A DNA stretch of 64,000 bases from Variovorax sp. 770b2 (GCF_900115685.1 NZ_FOXJ01000005.1:379594-443593); one strand, 5' to 3'. Counted from the first letter of the stretch, positions 51,194-58,836 are shown. Program-made: numbers and translations. The notes: a model not told the origin generated them from the sequence alone.

Positions 51194-51637
51194 ATGAACC
51201 GCAACGACGTCACCGAGAAGATCATCACCGTGAAGGTGTCCAAGGGCATCCAGTGGGCCGACGTGGCCAAGAAGGTCGGCCAGTCGAAGGAGTGGACCAC
51301 CGCCGCGTGCCTCGGCCAGATGACGCTCGACGACAAGCAGGCCAAGGTCGTGGGCAAGATCTTCGGCCTCACGCCCGAGGAGCAGAAGTGGCTCCAGGTC
51401 GTGCCCTACAAGGGGTCGCTGCCCACGCCCGTGCCGACCGATCCGCTCATCTACCGCTGGTACGAAATCGTGAGCGTGTACGGCACCACCATCAAGGAGT
51501 TGATCCACGAGGAGTTCGGCGACGGCATCATGAGCGCGATCGACTTCAGCATGGACATCCAGCGCCAGGCCGACCCGAAGGGCGACCGCGTCAACGTGGT
51601 GCTGTCGGGCAAGTTCCTGCCGTACAAGACCTACTGA
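51194..51637 (+). CDS. cynS: cyanase (cyanate hydratase)
   Basis: 147 residues, slightly shorter than the 156-residue Escherichia coli enzyme. The C-terminal active-site region is intact: Arg88 and Glu91 in YRWYEIV and Ser114 in GDGIMSAIDF, equivalent to Arg96, Glu99 and Ser122. The N-terminal helical domain (VSKGIQWADVAKKVGQS) resembles a HTH. It converts cyanate and bicarbonate to ammonia and CO2 in the cytoplasm, detoxifying cyanate and supplying nitrogen. A cyanate-type ABC importer precedes it by 57 bp. The usual LysR regulator CynR is absent; a two-component system is next door instead. Confidence 0.95.
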   Translation: MNRNDVTEKIITVKVSKGIQWADVAKKVGQSKEWTTAACLGQMTLDDKQAKVVGKIFGLTPEEQKWLQVVPYKGSLPTPVPTDPLIYRWYEIVSVYGTTIKELIHEEFGDGIMSAIDFSMDIQRQADPKGDRVNVVLSGKFLPYKTY

Positions 51638-51670
51638 CGCGGCCGCTGTCCGTCGCCGATCACCAGCCGA

Positions 51671-52420
51671 TCACCACGCGTGTGCGGCCGGCCTGGACAC
51701 CGTGCCGGGCCGCACGGGCATCGTGATGCCGTACCCCTCGATGGCACCGGCCACCGATCGCGCGACGCTCTCGGCCGGCGTGGCAAGACGCCGCCGCGTG
51801 TGCATGCGCTCGAAGCGATAGCTCGCGGCGATGCGCTCGGCCAGCGGATCGGCGAGGCCCGTCACGTCGGGGCTCACCACCGTGACGTGCAGGCGCCCCT
51901 CGTGCTCCTGCCGAAGCCCTTCGGAGACCGCGTTCACCGCGTACTGCGTGCCGTGGTACACGGCCGCCTCGGGCGTCACGCCCTGCGCGGCCATCGGCGT
52001 CACATTCACGATGTGGCCCCAGCCCTGCAGCTGCATCGTCGGCAACACGGCCGCGATGCCCAGCAGCACGCCGCGCAGGTTCACGTCGATCATGAGTTCC
52101 CACTCCTCGATCTTGCGGTTCCACAGCGGCGACATCGGCATCACACCCGCCGCGTTGACCAGCACGTCGATCTGCCCGTGCGTGTCGAAGGCGAACTCCG
52201 CGAAGGCCTCCATGCTGGGCCGGTGCGTCACATCGAGATGCTGAAAGCTCGCCGAGCCGCCCGTCGCGTTGATCTCGGCCGCGAGGGCTTCGAGCCTGTC
52301 GGTGCGCCGTGCACCGAGCACCACGCTGGCCCCACGCCGCGCCAGCAGCCGCGCGGTGGCTTCGCCGATTCCGCTGCTCGCACCGGTGATGAGGACGACT
52401 TTCTCCTGGATTGCGCTCAT
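51671..52420 (-). CDS. short-chain dehydrogenase/reductase with degenerate catalytic residues
   Basis: 249 residues from the ATG at 52420, preceded by GAGGAG at eight bases. The nucleotide-binding motif ITGASSGIGEA (11-21) and NAAG (89-92) are normal. In the catalytic region Tyr155 is kept, but the sequence is YHGTQ, so the Lys four residues later is Gln159. Thirteen residues before the Tyr, the catalytic Ser position reads Pro142 (NVTPMAA). Dehydrogenase activity is therefore doubtful; it may bind a nucleotide or act as a regulator. Stand-alone gene, convergent to cynS. Confidence 0.82.
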   Translation of the reverse strand: MSAIQEKVVLITGASSGIGEATARLLARRGASVVLGARRTDRLEALAAEINATGGSASFQHLDVTHRPSMEAFAEFAFDTHGQIDVLVNAAGVMPMSPLWNRKIEEWELMIDVNLRGVLLGIAAVLPTMQLQGWGHIVNVTPMAAQGVTPEAAVYHGTQYAVNAVSEGLRQEHEGRLHVTVVSPDVTGLADPLAERIAASYRFERMHTRRRLATPAESVARSVAGAIEGYGITMPVRPGTVSRPAAHAW

Positions 52421-52626
52421 ACAAAACTCCTCGTGCTGGGGGTGGGCCATGGCGCGAAGGGTGCGCCGGGCATGGAGAGAAGTTTCGTGCGGATGGGGGT
52501 TGGAGCGGTATCCGGATCGAACGGGGTTCTTGCCTGATTCTGCGAAACGCGATGCAAAAGCGGGCGCATTGCATCGCGCTATCACCCGCTACAGTTGCCA
52601 ACCCGAACGGATATTCCATCTCAACA

Positions 52627-53034
52627 ATGAAAAAGAAGCGACTTCAGATTACCGTTGCTCTTGCCTTTGCAGCGGTCTTTTCAGCGCAGGCGCAGGAGGT
52701 GAGCGATGCGCGTGTGAAGGAGTACGCCGCCTGCCAGGCATGGTCCTACGCTGTCATCAAGTCTTCGGATCGAAGCGAAATTCCGCAGGACTGGGCTGCC
52801 TGGTCATTTGGATTGATAGGAATGGGCATGGCCTCGCCATTCAACGATGACTGGTCGCCTTTCCGGGAAGATGCCAGGTATCAGGAGCAACTGCGGAAGA
52901 TCCGAGAAAGTTTCGGAACGGCGGCCCCATCGGCGCGCAACCCTGCTTATGTGGCGGCTTACGAGACCTGCATGAATTGGGTGCGGTCTGTGAAGGCGGA
53001 GCTAGACGAGAAGGTTCGGAAAAGCCGCGAGTAA
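52627..53034 (+). CDS. small secreted protein of unknown function
   Basis: 135 residues. Signal peptide KKKRLQITVALAFAAVFSAQAQ, then a mature ~112-residue mostly helical domain with two cysteines (CQAWSYAVIKSSD and YETCMNWVRSVKAELDE) that could form a disulfide. I recognise no family. The lower G+C and its grouping with the SMI1/KNR4 gene 5 bp downstream suggest a small accessory unit of different origin from its neighbours. Confidence 0.65.
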   Translation: MKKKRLQITVALAFAAVFSAQAQEVSDARVKEYAACQAWSYAVIKSSDRSEIPQDWAAWSFGLIGMGMASPFNDDWSPFREDARYQEQLRKIRESFGTAAPSARNPAYVAAYETCMNWVRSVKAELDEKVRKSRE

Positions 53035-53038
53035 ATCC

Positions 53039-53572
53039 ATGGACTGGGAAGAATTCAAAGCTCGGACCGAGCGCATGTGGCGCAGCAGCCGAATCCTCTC
53101 GGACGTCTGGGGCTATCAGATCGTGGCCGGGACGCAATGGAATGCCGGCATGACCGAAGCTGAGGTCGAACGATTCGAGCAGCAACTCGGATTTCCCTTT
53201 CCCTTCGATTACAGAGACTTGCTCCGCTGCATCAATGGCTTCGATCGCGAATGCATCGATGTTCGAGGAGATCCGCAACTGCCGCCTCGGTATTCCCGCC
53301 AGTTCTACAAGTACCCGGACGATCTGCCGAATGTTGCGTGGCTGCTGGCAGACACCATCGAATATCGGCAGGCCATAGACGAGGTCCTCGAAGGCGAAGG
53401 TTTCAGTCCGAATGATGTCATCGGCTTCATCCCGATCTATTCGCACCGTGTGCTCGCCGTATTCAGGGATCGCAAGTTGTCCCCGGTGCTTTCGATGGTC
53501 GGCAATGACGTGATCATCTATGGGCGTGACCTCGCGGACTACGTCTCGCATGAGTTCATTCGAGACCAATGA
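53039..53572 (+). CDS. SMI1/KNR4 family protein
   Basis: 177 residues. The central AEVERFEQQLGFPFPFDYRDLLRCINGFDRE is the SMI1/KNR4 (SUKH) signature, and SHRVLAVFRDRKLSPVLSMVGNDVIIYGRDL fits the C-terminal strands. SUKH proteins often serve as immunity proteins against contact-dependent or type VI toxins, but solitary copies with other roles are common. No toxin gene is adjacent. It starts 5 bp after the small secreted protein, suggesting co-transcription. Confidence 0.75.
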   Translation: MDWEEFKARTERMWRSSRILSDVWGYQIVAGTQWNAGMTEAEVERFEQQLGFPFPFDYRDLLRCINGFDRECIDVRGDPQLPPRYSRQFYKYPDDLPNVAWLLADTIEYRQAIDEVLEGEGFSPNDVIGFIPIYSHRVLAVFRDRKLSPVLSMVGNDVIIYGRDLADYVSHEFIRDQ

Positions 53573-53636
53573 GCGAGGCATCTGGCTCCGCACCGTGTGG
53601 TTGTTGGCGTCTGCCTGGCTGGATGCGGGCGTTTGA

Positions 53637-53665
53637 TTGACGCGGGCTGACCCCACCGTTACATT
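53637..53665 (+). promoter_or_regulatory. sigma-70 type promoter of a long structured leader
   Basis: TTGACG (53637-53642), 17-bp spacer, TACATT (53660-53665). The predicted transcript begins near 53672 with the hairpin GCCTCG/CGAGGC (53672-53690) and gives a leader of about 240 nt before the ATG at 53911. Confidence 0.55.
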
Positions 53666-53720
53666 GCACTCGCCTCGTGATCAGCGAGGCCGGGTTTGAC
53701 AGCCTGAAAGAACCGCGGTG

Positions 53721-53751
53721 AAAGCCGCATACCCGCAATGGTTGCGGCTTT
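53721..53751 (+). promoter_or_regulatory. attenuator-like alternative hairpins in the leader
   Basis: AAAGCCGCA (53721-53729) can pair with TGCGGCTTT (53743-53751), giving a stem ending in a short T-run. Inside it, CCGCAA (53733-53738) can instead pair with TTGCGG (53742-53747). The two are mutually exclusive, as in attenuators. Confidence 0.4.
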
Positions 53752-53771
53752 TGCCATTCCGGCTTCCTTTT

Positions 53772-53864
53772 AGGCGGCTCGGATGGGAGGGCTCGCGCCC
53801 TGCCGGTTTCGCCTAGCGGTTCCCGGTCTGTCAACCCGTTCGAGCCGCCGCCTTCGTTTGACAG
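53772..53864 (+). ncRNA. candidate structured RNA element, copy 1 (pseudoknot topology)
   Basis: Stem A GGCGGCTCG (53773-53781) / CGAGCCGCC (53841-53849); hairpin AGGGC-TCGC-GCCCT (53788-53801); a GCCGGTTTC...TTCCCGG stretch; stem B CTGTCAA (53828-53834) / TTGACAG (53858-53864). Stems A and B cross, so they form a pseudoknot or exclude one another. The same architecture recurs on the other strand at 36835-36927 with compensatory base changes. GTTTGACAG also occurs at 53694-53702. The element ends 46 bp before the start codon of a small gene. Confidence 0.55.
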
Positions 53865-53910
53865 CGAGTGGGGCGGTTGTAGCAAAGCTGAACCGATAGG
53901 GAGGGCCAAA

Positions 53911-54234
53911 ATGGCCGAGTCATCAATCACAGCGCACGACAGTGCGGAGTTCAAACCCTTTGTGTGGAATCCCCTTCAGGGACTCGATCACAAAGAACGG
54001 CGATACGCCTTGTTCCTCAATGACGCGCGCGACGTGGTGCAAGGGGCGCACACGTTGATGGAGTTGCTCGCGTGGGATGAAGATCGACGCGACGAAGCGC
54101 GTTCGTCGAACGGGCCTGCGCCACTGCTCAGCGCGGCCGATCGCGCATCGCTTCAACGGTTGGCCATCGCCTCCCTCGGCATGTTGCACACCGAGATCGA
54201 AGGCCAGTGCGAAGAGGTGGGCAAGGCGCATTGA
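53911..54234 (+). CDS. small protein of unknown function behind the structured leader
   Basis: 107 residues, soluble, mostly helical (HTLMELLAWDEDRRDEARSS, ADRASLQRLAIASLGMLHTEIEGQCEEVG). The ATG follows AGGGAGG. I do not recognise a named family with certainty; it resembles the many small DUF proteins of Pseudomonas and Burkholderiales that carry long structured leaders, which is an impression and not a search result. Followed 61 bp later by a small membrane-protein gene. Confidence 0.6.
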   Translation: MAESSITAHDSAEFKPFVWNPLQGLDHKERRYALFLNDARDVVQGAHTLMELLAWDEDRRDEARSSNGPAPLLSAADRASLQRLAIASLGMLHTEIEGQCEEVGKAH

Positions 54235-54295
54235 CACACGGGGCCGCCACCGGCGGCCTCTGAGGCATGATTCATCGCCAACTTGAGGACAAGCA

Positions 54296-54571
54296 ATGCT
54301 TCCGTGGTTCTTGATGATTGCCTCAGCGCTGCTTGCGTACCTTGCCTACGACGCCGCGCGTCTTTCGACGCCGGCCGATTCGGTGCCGTACTCGCAGACG
54401 GCCAAAGGGCTGGGTCAAGACGTGACGCACGTCCCTTTGAGTGAGCAACATCGACTCAAGCGATGGAATTCAGCTTTCGGCTTGGGCGACCTCGCCGGCA
54501 CCGTATGGCTCTTCGGCATCCTCTCGGTCGGAGCGTTGGCGGCTGCGGTGCTCGCGTTCTTCCGCGTTTAG
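54296..54571 (+). CDS. small two-helix membrane protein
   Basis: 91 residues with hydrophobic segments at about 2-22 and 65-89 and a polar loop (SEQHRLKRWNSAFGLGDL). No family recognised. It may share a transcript with the gene ending at 54234. It converges on the small secreted protein gene ending at 54619. Confidence 0.55.
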   Translation: MLPWFLMIASALLAYLAYDAARLSTPADSVPYSQTAKGLGQDVTHVPLSEQHRLKRWNSAFGLGDLAGTVWLFGILSVGALAAAVLAFFRV

Positions 54572-54618
54572 CGGATGCTTCCGGGAGCGACGCAAATCTT
54601 TGCAGCAGTGTCCAGCAA

Positions 54619-55038
54619 TCAGTTCGTAGAAATCGCCTGGATCGCACGCTGGACGGCACTCGATACCTTCGGCAACTCCATGAGAGCGCGCTCGTTGCCG
54701 AAAGGCCGGTCGATCGCGGCGCGCCCAACCTGGTAATTCATCTTCACATCGCCGTCGAAGAAAGTCCGCGCCTCGCTGCGCGGGAAAAGACCCGCATCGG
54801 TTTTCAGGCTTGCGGCGAGGTGGCGATTGACGCTTTGGGGATTGGCACCGTAGGGTCCGGTTCCCTCGACGATGATGACTTCTGCAGGCGCCGGTGCGGG
54901 CAATGTTTCAACAAGCGCACCCTGCTCGCTCGACGGCCGCAGCGCCGCTTCGACGGCATAGGCCGAGGAGGCTCCCATCAGGAGGGAGCTCAGGCACAGG
55001 GCGAACGTCTTGCGCGCGAAGATGGATCGAGAAATCAT
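54619..55038 (-). CDS. small exported protein of unknown function
   Basis: 139 residues; the ATG at 55038 is preceded by AAGGAAG. The signal peptide FARKTFALCLSSLLMGASSAYA is clear. The mature ~110 residues contain GTGPYGANPQSVNRHLAASL and AIDRPFGNERALMELPKVSS with no recognised domain and no cysteine. Its periplasmic location is the only confident statement. Confidence 0.6.
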   Translation of the reverse strand: MISRSIFARKTFALCLSSLLMGASSAYAVEAALRPSSEQGALVETLPAPAPAEVIIVEGTGPYGANPQSVNRHLAASLKTDAGLFPRSEARTFFDGDVKMNYQVGRAAIDRPFGNERALMELPKVSSAVQRAIQAISTN

Positions 55039-55135
55039 TGTGAAGCTTCCTTGTTGAAAACTGCTTTGCGATGGATCGGGACTTTACCGCTCCTTCGGGG
55101 GGCGCAGGAACAGCGCAGTGTTCGGCGGCAAGTGA

Positions 55136-55501
55136 TCAGCCGAGAAGACTCTTCAGCTCACCGCCATCGATGAGCTTCTGCAAATCCGAAGCACCCCCAA
55201 CCAGCGTGCCCTTCACGAACACCATCGGAAACGTCGGCCATCCGGTCCACATTTTGAGCGCGTTGCGGTCGCGCCATTGGCTCAGGTAGTTGCCGTATTC
55301 GAGGTACTTGTACGGCTGCTTGATGGCATCGAGCGCCTTGCGCGCTTCCTTCGGATGCGGGTTGATGCCCATCCCCACCACGACCACGTCGTTGGCCGAG
55401 ACCGCGGCCATGACCTCGCGCACGATGGTCTGGCGGCTCTCGGCAACTTTCGTGCGGATGGCGGGGTGGATGCGGGCTTCTTCGAGGACGGGACGGGGCA
55501 T
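55136..55501 (-). CDS. glutaredoxin-like protein lacking all cysteines
   Basis: 121 residues. The thioredoxin-fold core is clear: DVVVVGMGINPHPKEARKALD (38-58), YLEYGNYLSQWRDRNAL, the cis-proline loop GWPTFPMVFVKG (Pro92) and the glutathione-contact GGASDL (102-107). The active-site segment that normally reads CPxC or CGFS is NPHPKEAR, and the protein contains no Cys at all. It cannot do thiol-disulfide exchange or use a cysteine to bind an Fe-S cluster. It could bind glutathione or act as a scaffold. A single gene facing a DUF454 gene. Confidence 0.8.
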   Translation of the reverse strand: MPRPVLEEARIHPAIRTKVAESRQTIVREVMAAVSANDVVVVGMGINPHPKEARKALDAIKQPYKYLEYGNYLSQWRDRNALKMWTGWPTFPMVFVKGTLVGGASDLQKLIDGGELKSLLG

Positions 55502-55612
55502 GCGGATCTTTCGTTGGTTCGCGTGACTGTAAGGGGCCTTTGCGACGTCAGTGTTCTTGCCTGTTCCTCGCGATGCCGGTTCGCTGGCGCGCCGATTGAA
55601 AGCTGGTGAAGA

Positions 55613-56083
55613 ATGGGCACTGGCGAAGGCACCGGTCCGGTCCGCTGTCGCCGCCGTCCGATCCCCTTCGAGAGTGTTGCGTTGAACCCTGGCCCCAAGC
55701 CCCTGTCCCTGCTGGCACGCGTGCTGTTGCACTGCTTCGCGGTGCTGTGCCTCGTCCTCGGGCTCATCGGCGTCGTGCTGCCCGGCATGCCGACCACCGT
55801 GTTCATCCTGATGGCCGCCTGGGCCGCCGCGCGCAGCTCGCCGCGCCTGCATGCGTGGCTGCGCAATCACCGCATCTTCGGGCCGCTGCTGCGCAACTGG
55901 GAGAACGGCCGCACCGTGAGCCGGCGTGCGAAGTGGAGCGCGACCATCACCATGGCCGCCTGCGCCGTCATCGTGTCGTTCACGGCCCATCGCGTGTGGA
56001 TGGCCGTGTTGGCCATCGGCTGCATGGCGGTGGTGCTCGCATGGTTGTGGTCGCGTCCGCTGCCACCGCCGCCTCCACAGTGA
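55613..56083 (+). CDS. DUF454 (YbaN-like) inner-membrane protein
   Basis: 156 residues from the ATG at 55613. The first ~23 residues look poor and a TTG at 55682 with a GAGAG eight bases upstream may be the true start, giving 133 residues close to YbaN. The family motif LGLIGVVLPGMPTTVFILMAAWAAARSSPRLHAWLRNHR (about 48-86) spans two hydrophobic helices; two more follow (about 107-150). Function unknown. A proline-rich tail ends the protein. Confidence 0.8.
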   Translation: MGTGEGTGPVRCRRRPIPFESVALNPGPKPLSLLARVLLHCFAVLCLVLGLIGVVLPGMPTTVFILMAAWAAARSSPRLHAWLRNHRIFGPLLRNWENGRTVSRRAKWSATITMAACAVIVSFTAHRVWMAVLAIGCMAVVLAWLWSRPLPPPPPQ

Positions 56084-56147
56084 TGCGCCAGGATGCAGTT
56101 CTTCGTCGCATATTGAGCTGAGGCCGAAAATCGACGAAGCTGTTGCC

Positions 56148-56690
56148 ATGGACCAGACCTCCGACACCCCGACGCGCCCCCGGATCTATCTCGCAGGCCC
56201 CGACGTTTTCCGTCCGGATGCGAGGGACCATTTCGTGCGGCTCAAGGTGGCTTGCGATGCGCTGGGTCTCGCGGCACTGCTGCCCGCCGATGGCGAAGAA
56301 GAGCCATCGCCCGACGCGCTGGAAAAGCGCATCTACGAAGCCAACATGCAGCGCCTTCGCAGCGCCGACGGCGTGGTGGCGAACCTCTCGTCCTTCAGGG
56401 GAACGGAGCCGGATTCGGGCACGGTGTTCGAGGTCGGTGCCGCTGTGGCGCTGGGCATTCCCGTCGTGGCCTATGGCGTGCCCGAGGGCAGTTATGCGGA
56501 CCGTGCGCGTGCGACATTGCCATGCGCGCACGACGCGAACGGCGTGCTGCGCGAGAGCGCGACCGGCATCGCGGTCGAAGACTTCGGGCAGCCGTTGAAT
56601 CTCATGTTGGCGTGCTCGATCTGCATCGAGGCAACGCCTGAAGCGGCGCTGCAGAAGATGGTCGAAGTGCTCGCGGCCCTGCGTCAGTAA
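56148..56690 (+). CDS. nucleoside 2-deoxyribosyltransferase family protein
   Basis: 180 residues. IYLAGPDVFRPDA (about 13-25), the DGVVANLSSFRGTEPDSG region and the catalytic Glu in GTVFEVGAAVALGIPVVAY match the nucleoside 2-deoxyribosyltransferase / DNPH1 fold. Members exchange or hydrolyse the N-glycosidic bond of 2'-deoxynucleosides or their monophosphates, serving salvage or nucleotide-pool cleaning. It is convergent (overlapping by 7 bp) with the FMN reductase gene. The true substrate is not determinable. Confidence 0.87.
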   Translation: MDQTSDTPTRPRIYLAGPDVFRPDARDHFVRLKVACDALGLAALLPADGEEEPSPDALEKRIYEANMQRLRSADGVVANLSSFRGTEPDSGTVFEVGAAVALGIPVVAYGVPEGSYADRARATLPCAHDANGVLRESATGIAVEDFGQPLNLMLACSICIEATPEAALQKMVEVLAALRQ

Positions 56691-57274
56691 GGCGGCGCCT
56701 TCCGCGCCCTTTGCGCGCGCGCAGCCTCGGTCCACCAAGCCAGATCGTCAGCGAACCGAGGGAAAGCGCGCTCCAGCGCTTCGCCCGCCTTGCCCGTCGG
56801 TTGACCGGCTTCGTCCAGCGTCTGCGAAATCGGCCCCACCGCCAGCGTGCTCGACACCACCACCATCCCCATCTCCGACAGGATCGAGTGCCACACCGTG
56901 CCCGAGCGCACGCCCGAGAAGCGCCCGGCCGAATAGCTCGCGACAGCGGCGGGCCGCCAGAACCACTCCTCGAGGAAGTGATCCGTCAGGTTCTTCAGGC
57001 CGGGCTGCGGGCCCCAGTTGTATTCGCCGGTCACGAAGATGAAGGCATCCGCCGTGCGGATCTTTTCCGCCAGTGCTTCCATGGCCTCAGGCGCCGTGCC
57101 CTTGGGGTACTCCTTGTACATGCGGTCGAGCATCGGCAGGTCGACCGCCTTGGCGTCGATGAACTCCGCGTCGGCGCCGCGCGCGCGCAGGCCTGCCATG
57201 ATGAAGTCCGCGAGCCGCACGCCCATGCGGTCCGAGCGGTACGAGCCATAGAACACCAGCACCTTGTCAGCCAT
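56684..57274 (-). CDS. NADPH-dependent FMN reductase family protein
   Basis: 196 residues with flavodoxin-like fold: LVFYGSYRSDRMGVRLADF (phosphate-binding loop), EYPKGTAPEAMEALAEKI and TGEYNWGPQPGLKNLTDHF (flavin ring loop). It should be a NAD(P)H:quinone or FMN reductase, dimeric and cytoplasmic. Its ATG overlaps the upstream Pr6Pr membrane protein gene by 8 bp, so the two are probably co-expressed. Confidence 0.88.
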   Translation of the reverse strand: MADKVLVFYGSYRSDRMGVRLADFIMAGLRARGADAEFIDAKAVDLPMLDRMYKEYPKGTAPEAMEALAEKIRTADAFIFVTGEYNWGPQPGLKNLTDHFLEEWFWRPAAVASYSAGRFSGVRSGTVWHSILSEMGMVVVSSTLAVGPISQTLDEAGQPTGKAGEALERAFPRFADDLAWWTEAARAQRARKAPPY

Positions 57275-57884
57275 CGTTGCTCCTGTCGAGTCTGTTCCCC
57301 AGCGCGAGCAGCACCCAGCCGCCGACGAAGAAGGTCAGCGCAATGCCCACGGCATACACGGCCACGCCGCCGTAGCCGCCCACGTTCGCGGGGTTGAGAA
57401 AGGGGTAGGGGTACCAGCCTCCCGTCCCGCGCACCAGCGCATAGGCCAGGTACGCGAGCGGAAAGATCTGGATCACGAGCAACTGCCTGGCGCCCAGCCT
57501 CGTGCGCGGCGGCTGCAGCAGCCAGTCGAGCACGACGGCGCAGGGCATCACGTAGTGCAGCCAGGTGTTGATCCACGGCCGCAGCGCGCCGAGGTCCACC
57601 TCGCGCAGCAGCAGCGTGAAGACGATGCCGACCACCGCCATGTTGACGGTCGAGACGGCACGCAGCCGGTCCATTGAGGCGGACGTCGCACGGCCCGAGA
57701 GATGCCGGAACGCCGTCAGCAACAGCACGAACGCCGCGAACAGGTTCGACAGGTTGGTGAAGTAGCTGAAGAAGTTGACGACGTTGAACCCCATGCGCAC
57801 ATGGATCGACAACTGCCAGCCGACGGCCACCAGCGTGACGAGGCCGAAGAACAACCGCAGGATCGAGAGCAGGAAGGGGTTCAT
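57267..57884 (-). CDS. Pr6Pr family membrane protein
   Basis: 205 residues, six hydrophobic segments. VNFFSYFTNLSNLFAA near the start, LHYVMPCAVVLDWLLQPP in the middle and the WYPYPFLNP loop are the conserved positions of the Pr6Pr family (FAR-17a/AIG1-like), integral-membrane proteins of unknown function related to eukaryotic FAHFA hydrolases. It is upstream of and overlapping the FMN reductase gene. Confidence 0.87.
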   Translation of the reverse strand: MNPFLLSILRLFFGLVTLVAVGWQLSIHVRMGFNVVNFFSYFTNLSNLFAAFVLLLTAFRHLSGRATSASMDRLRAVSTVNMAVVGIVFTLLLREVDLGALRPWINTWLHYVMPCAVVLDWLLQPPRTRLGARQLLVIQIFPLAYLAYALVRGTGGWYPYPFLNPANVGGYGGVAVYAVGIALTFFVGGWVLLALGNRLDRSNDG

Positions 57885-57915
57885 CGTCTTCGCGCTGCGC
57901 CCTGTGTGGCCGTCG

Positions 57916-58257
57916 TCAGCGCTTGCAGTCGCCGCCGACGGACACCGTGCCGTCCTTGCATTCGGTCAGGATGTCGCTGTCTTCGGGCGGGCTGGGCGGT
58001 GTCGTGGCCGGGACTGCGGCACCCGCTGCCGAGCCCACATCGCGCTGGTAGACGATCTTCTTGGTGCCCAGCTCGCAACTGCCCACCACCTGGCCCGATA
58101 CAGGCGCATTGGCATCGACGGTCAGCACCGCGAACCGCGTGACGCCGGCCGCGCCGATCTTCGATTCGATCTGCACGCGCAGGGCCTCGCAGCTCTCGGT
58201 GGCGTGGGCCGCACCGGCCGCTGCGATGCACGCGATGGAAATCAACCAGAGTTTCAT
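57916..58257 (-). CDS. DUF1161 family small exported protein
   Basis: 113 residues from the ATG at 58257. Signal peptide KLWLISIACIAAAGAAHA, then SCEALRVQIESKIGAAGVTRF and VVGSCELGTKKIVYQR, the DUF1161 signature with its paired cysteines. A second Cys pair (ECKDGTVSVGGDCKR) ends the protein. Periplasmic, function unknown, often stress-related in enterobacteria. Confidence 0.82.
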   Translation of the reverse strand: MKLWLISIACIAAAGAAHATESCEALRVQIESKIGAAGVTRFAVLTVDANAPVSGQVVGSCELGTKKIVYQRDVGSAAGAAVPATTPPSPPEDSDILTECKDGTVSVGGDCKR

Positions 58258-58298
58258 GAGTGGCCTGCCTTTCGCAGCGTGGTTGACGGGCGAACAGT

Positions 58299-58697
58299 CT
58301 AGCCCCGTGCGGCGCGAGGCCGCTCCATCGCGAGCGTCGAGTGCACGAATCCCAGCCGGGCGAAGAACGCCGGCGCGCCGTCCCTGCCTGCGCGCAAGAC
58401 CCAGGTGATGTTTTCCTCGGCGCCCACGATGTGCTCGACGAGCGCACGGCCGATGCCGCGCCCGCGAAACGGTGCGGCGACGACCACCATCGACAGGTAT
58501 CCGTTCGAGAGGCCGTCGCTGAGCGCGCGGGCGAAGCCGGCAATTTCTCCGTCGAGCACGGCCACGCACCCATGCTGCGATGCAGCCACCAGCCTGGCGA
58601 GACAGGCCTCGTCCGGAATCCGGTGCGCCCATCCGTTGGCCCCCAGCAGGCGGTAGACAGCTTCGAGGTCCGCAGCGGCGATTTCGCGGATATGCAT
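58299..58697 (-). CDS. GNAT family N-acetyltransferase
   Basis: 132 residues. MHIREIAAADLEAVYRLLG start, LSMVVVAAPFRGRGIGRALVEH with the acetyl-CoA pyrophosphate loop (RGRGIGRA, about 81-88), and a C-terminal FFARLGF strand-turn. It transfers an acetyl group from acetyl-CoA to an amine; the acceptor is unknown. Stand-alone gene upstream of the DUF1161 gene on the same strand. Confidence 0.88.
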   Translation of the reverse strand: MHIREIAAADLEAVYRLLGANGWAHRIPDEACLARLVAASQHGCVAVLDGEIAGFARALSDGLSNGYLSMVVVAAPFRGRGIGRALVEHIVGAEENITWVLRAGRDGAPAFFARLGFVHSTLAMERPRAARG

Positions 58698-58749
58698 TTC
58701 GTCTCCTCAGACTGGGTTCTTCAGGGCGTCGACGGTGGACCCGCAAATG

Positions 58750-58783
58750 ACAACGGCCTGCCGCATTTGCGGCAGGCCGTTGT
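58750..58783 (-). terminator. long hairpin after icd
   Basis: Perfect 15-bp stem (58750-58764 with 58769-58783) and ATTT loop, 53 bp beyond the stop of the isocitrate dehydrogenase gene. No T-run follows on the minus strand, so it may act as an mRNA-stabilising 3' hairpin as well as a terminator. Confidence 0.6.
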
Positions 58784-58836
58784 CGAGGCATGCATCCGGC
58801 TTCAGCAATGAAGCGCGAAGGCTGCCCGTTTCCTCA

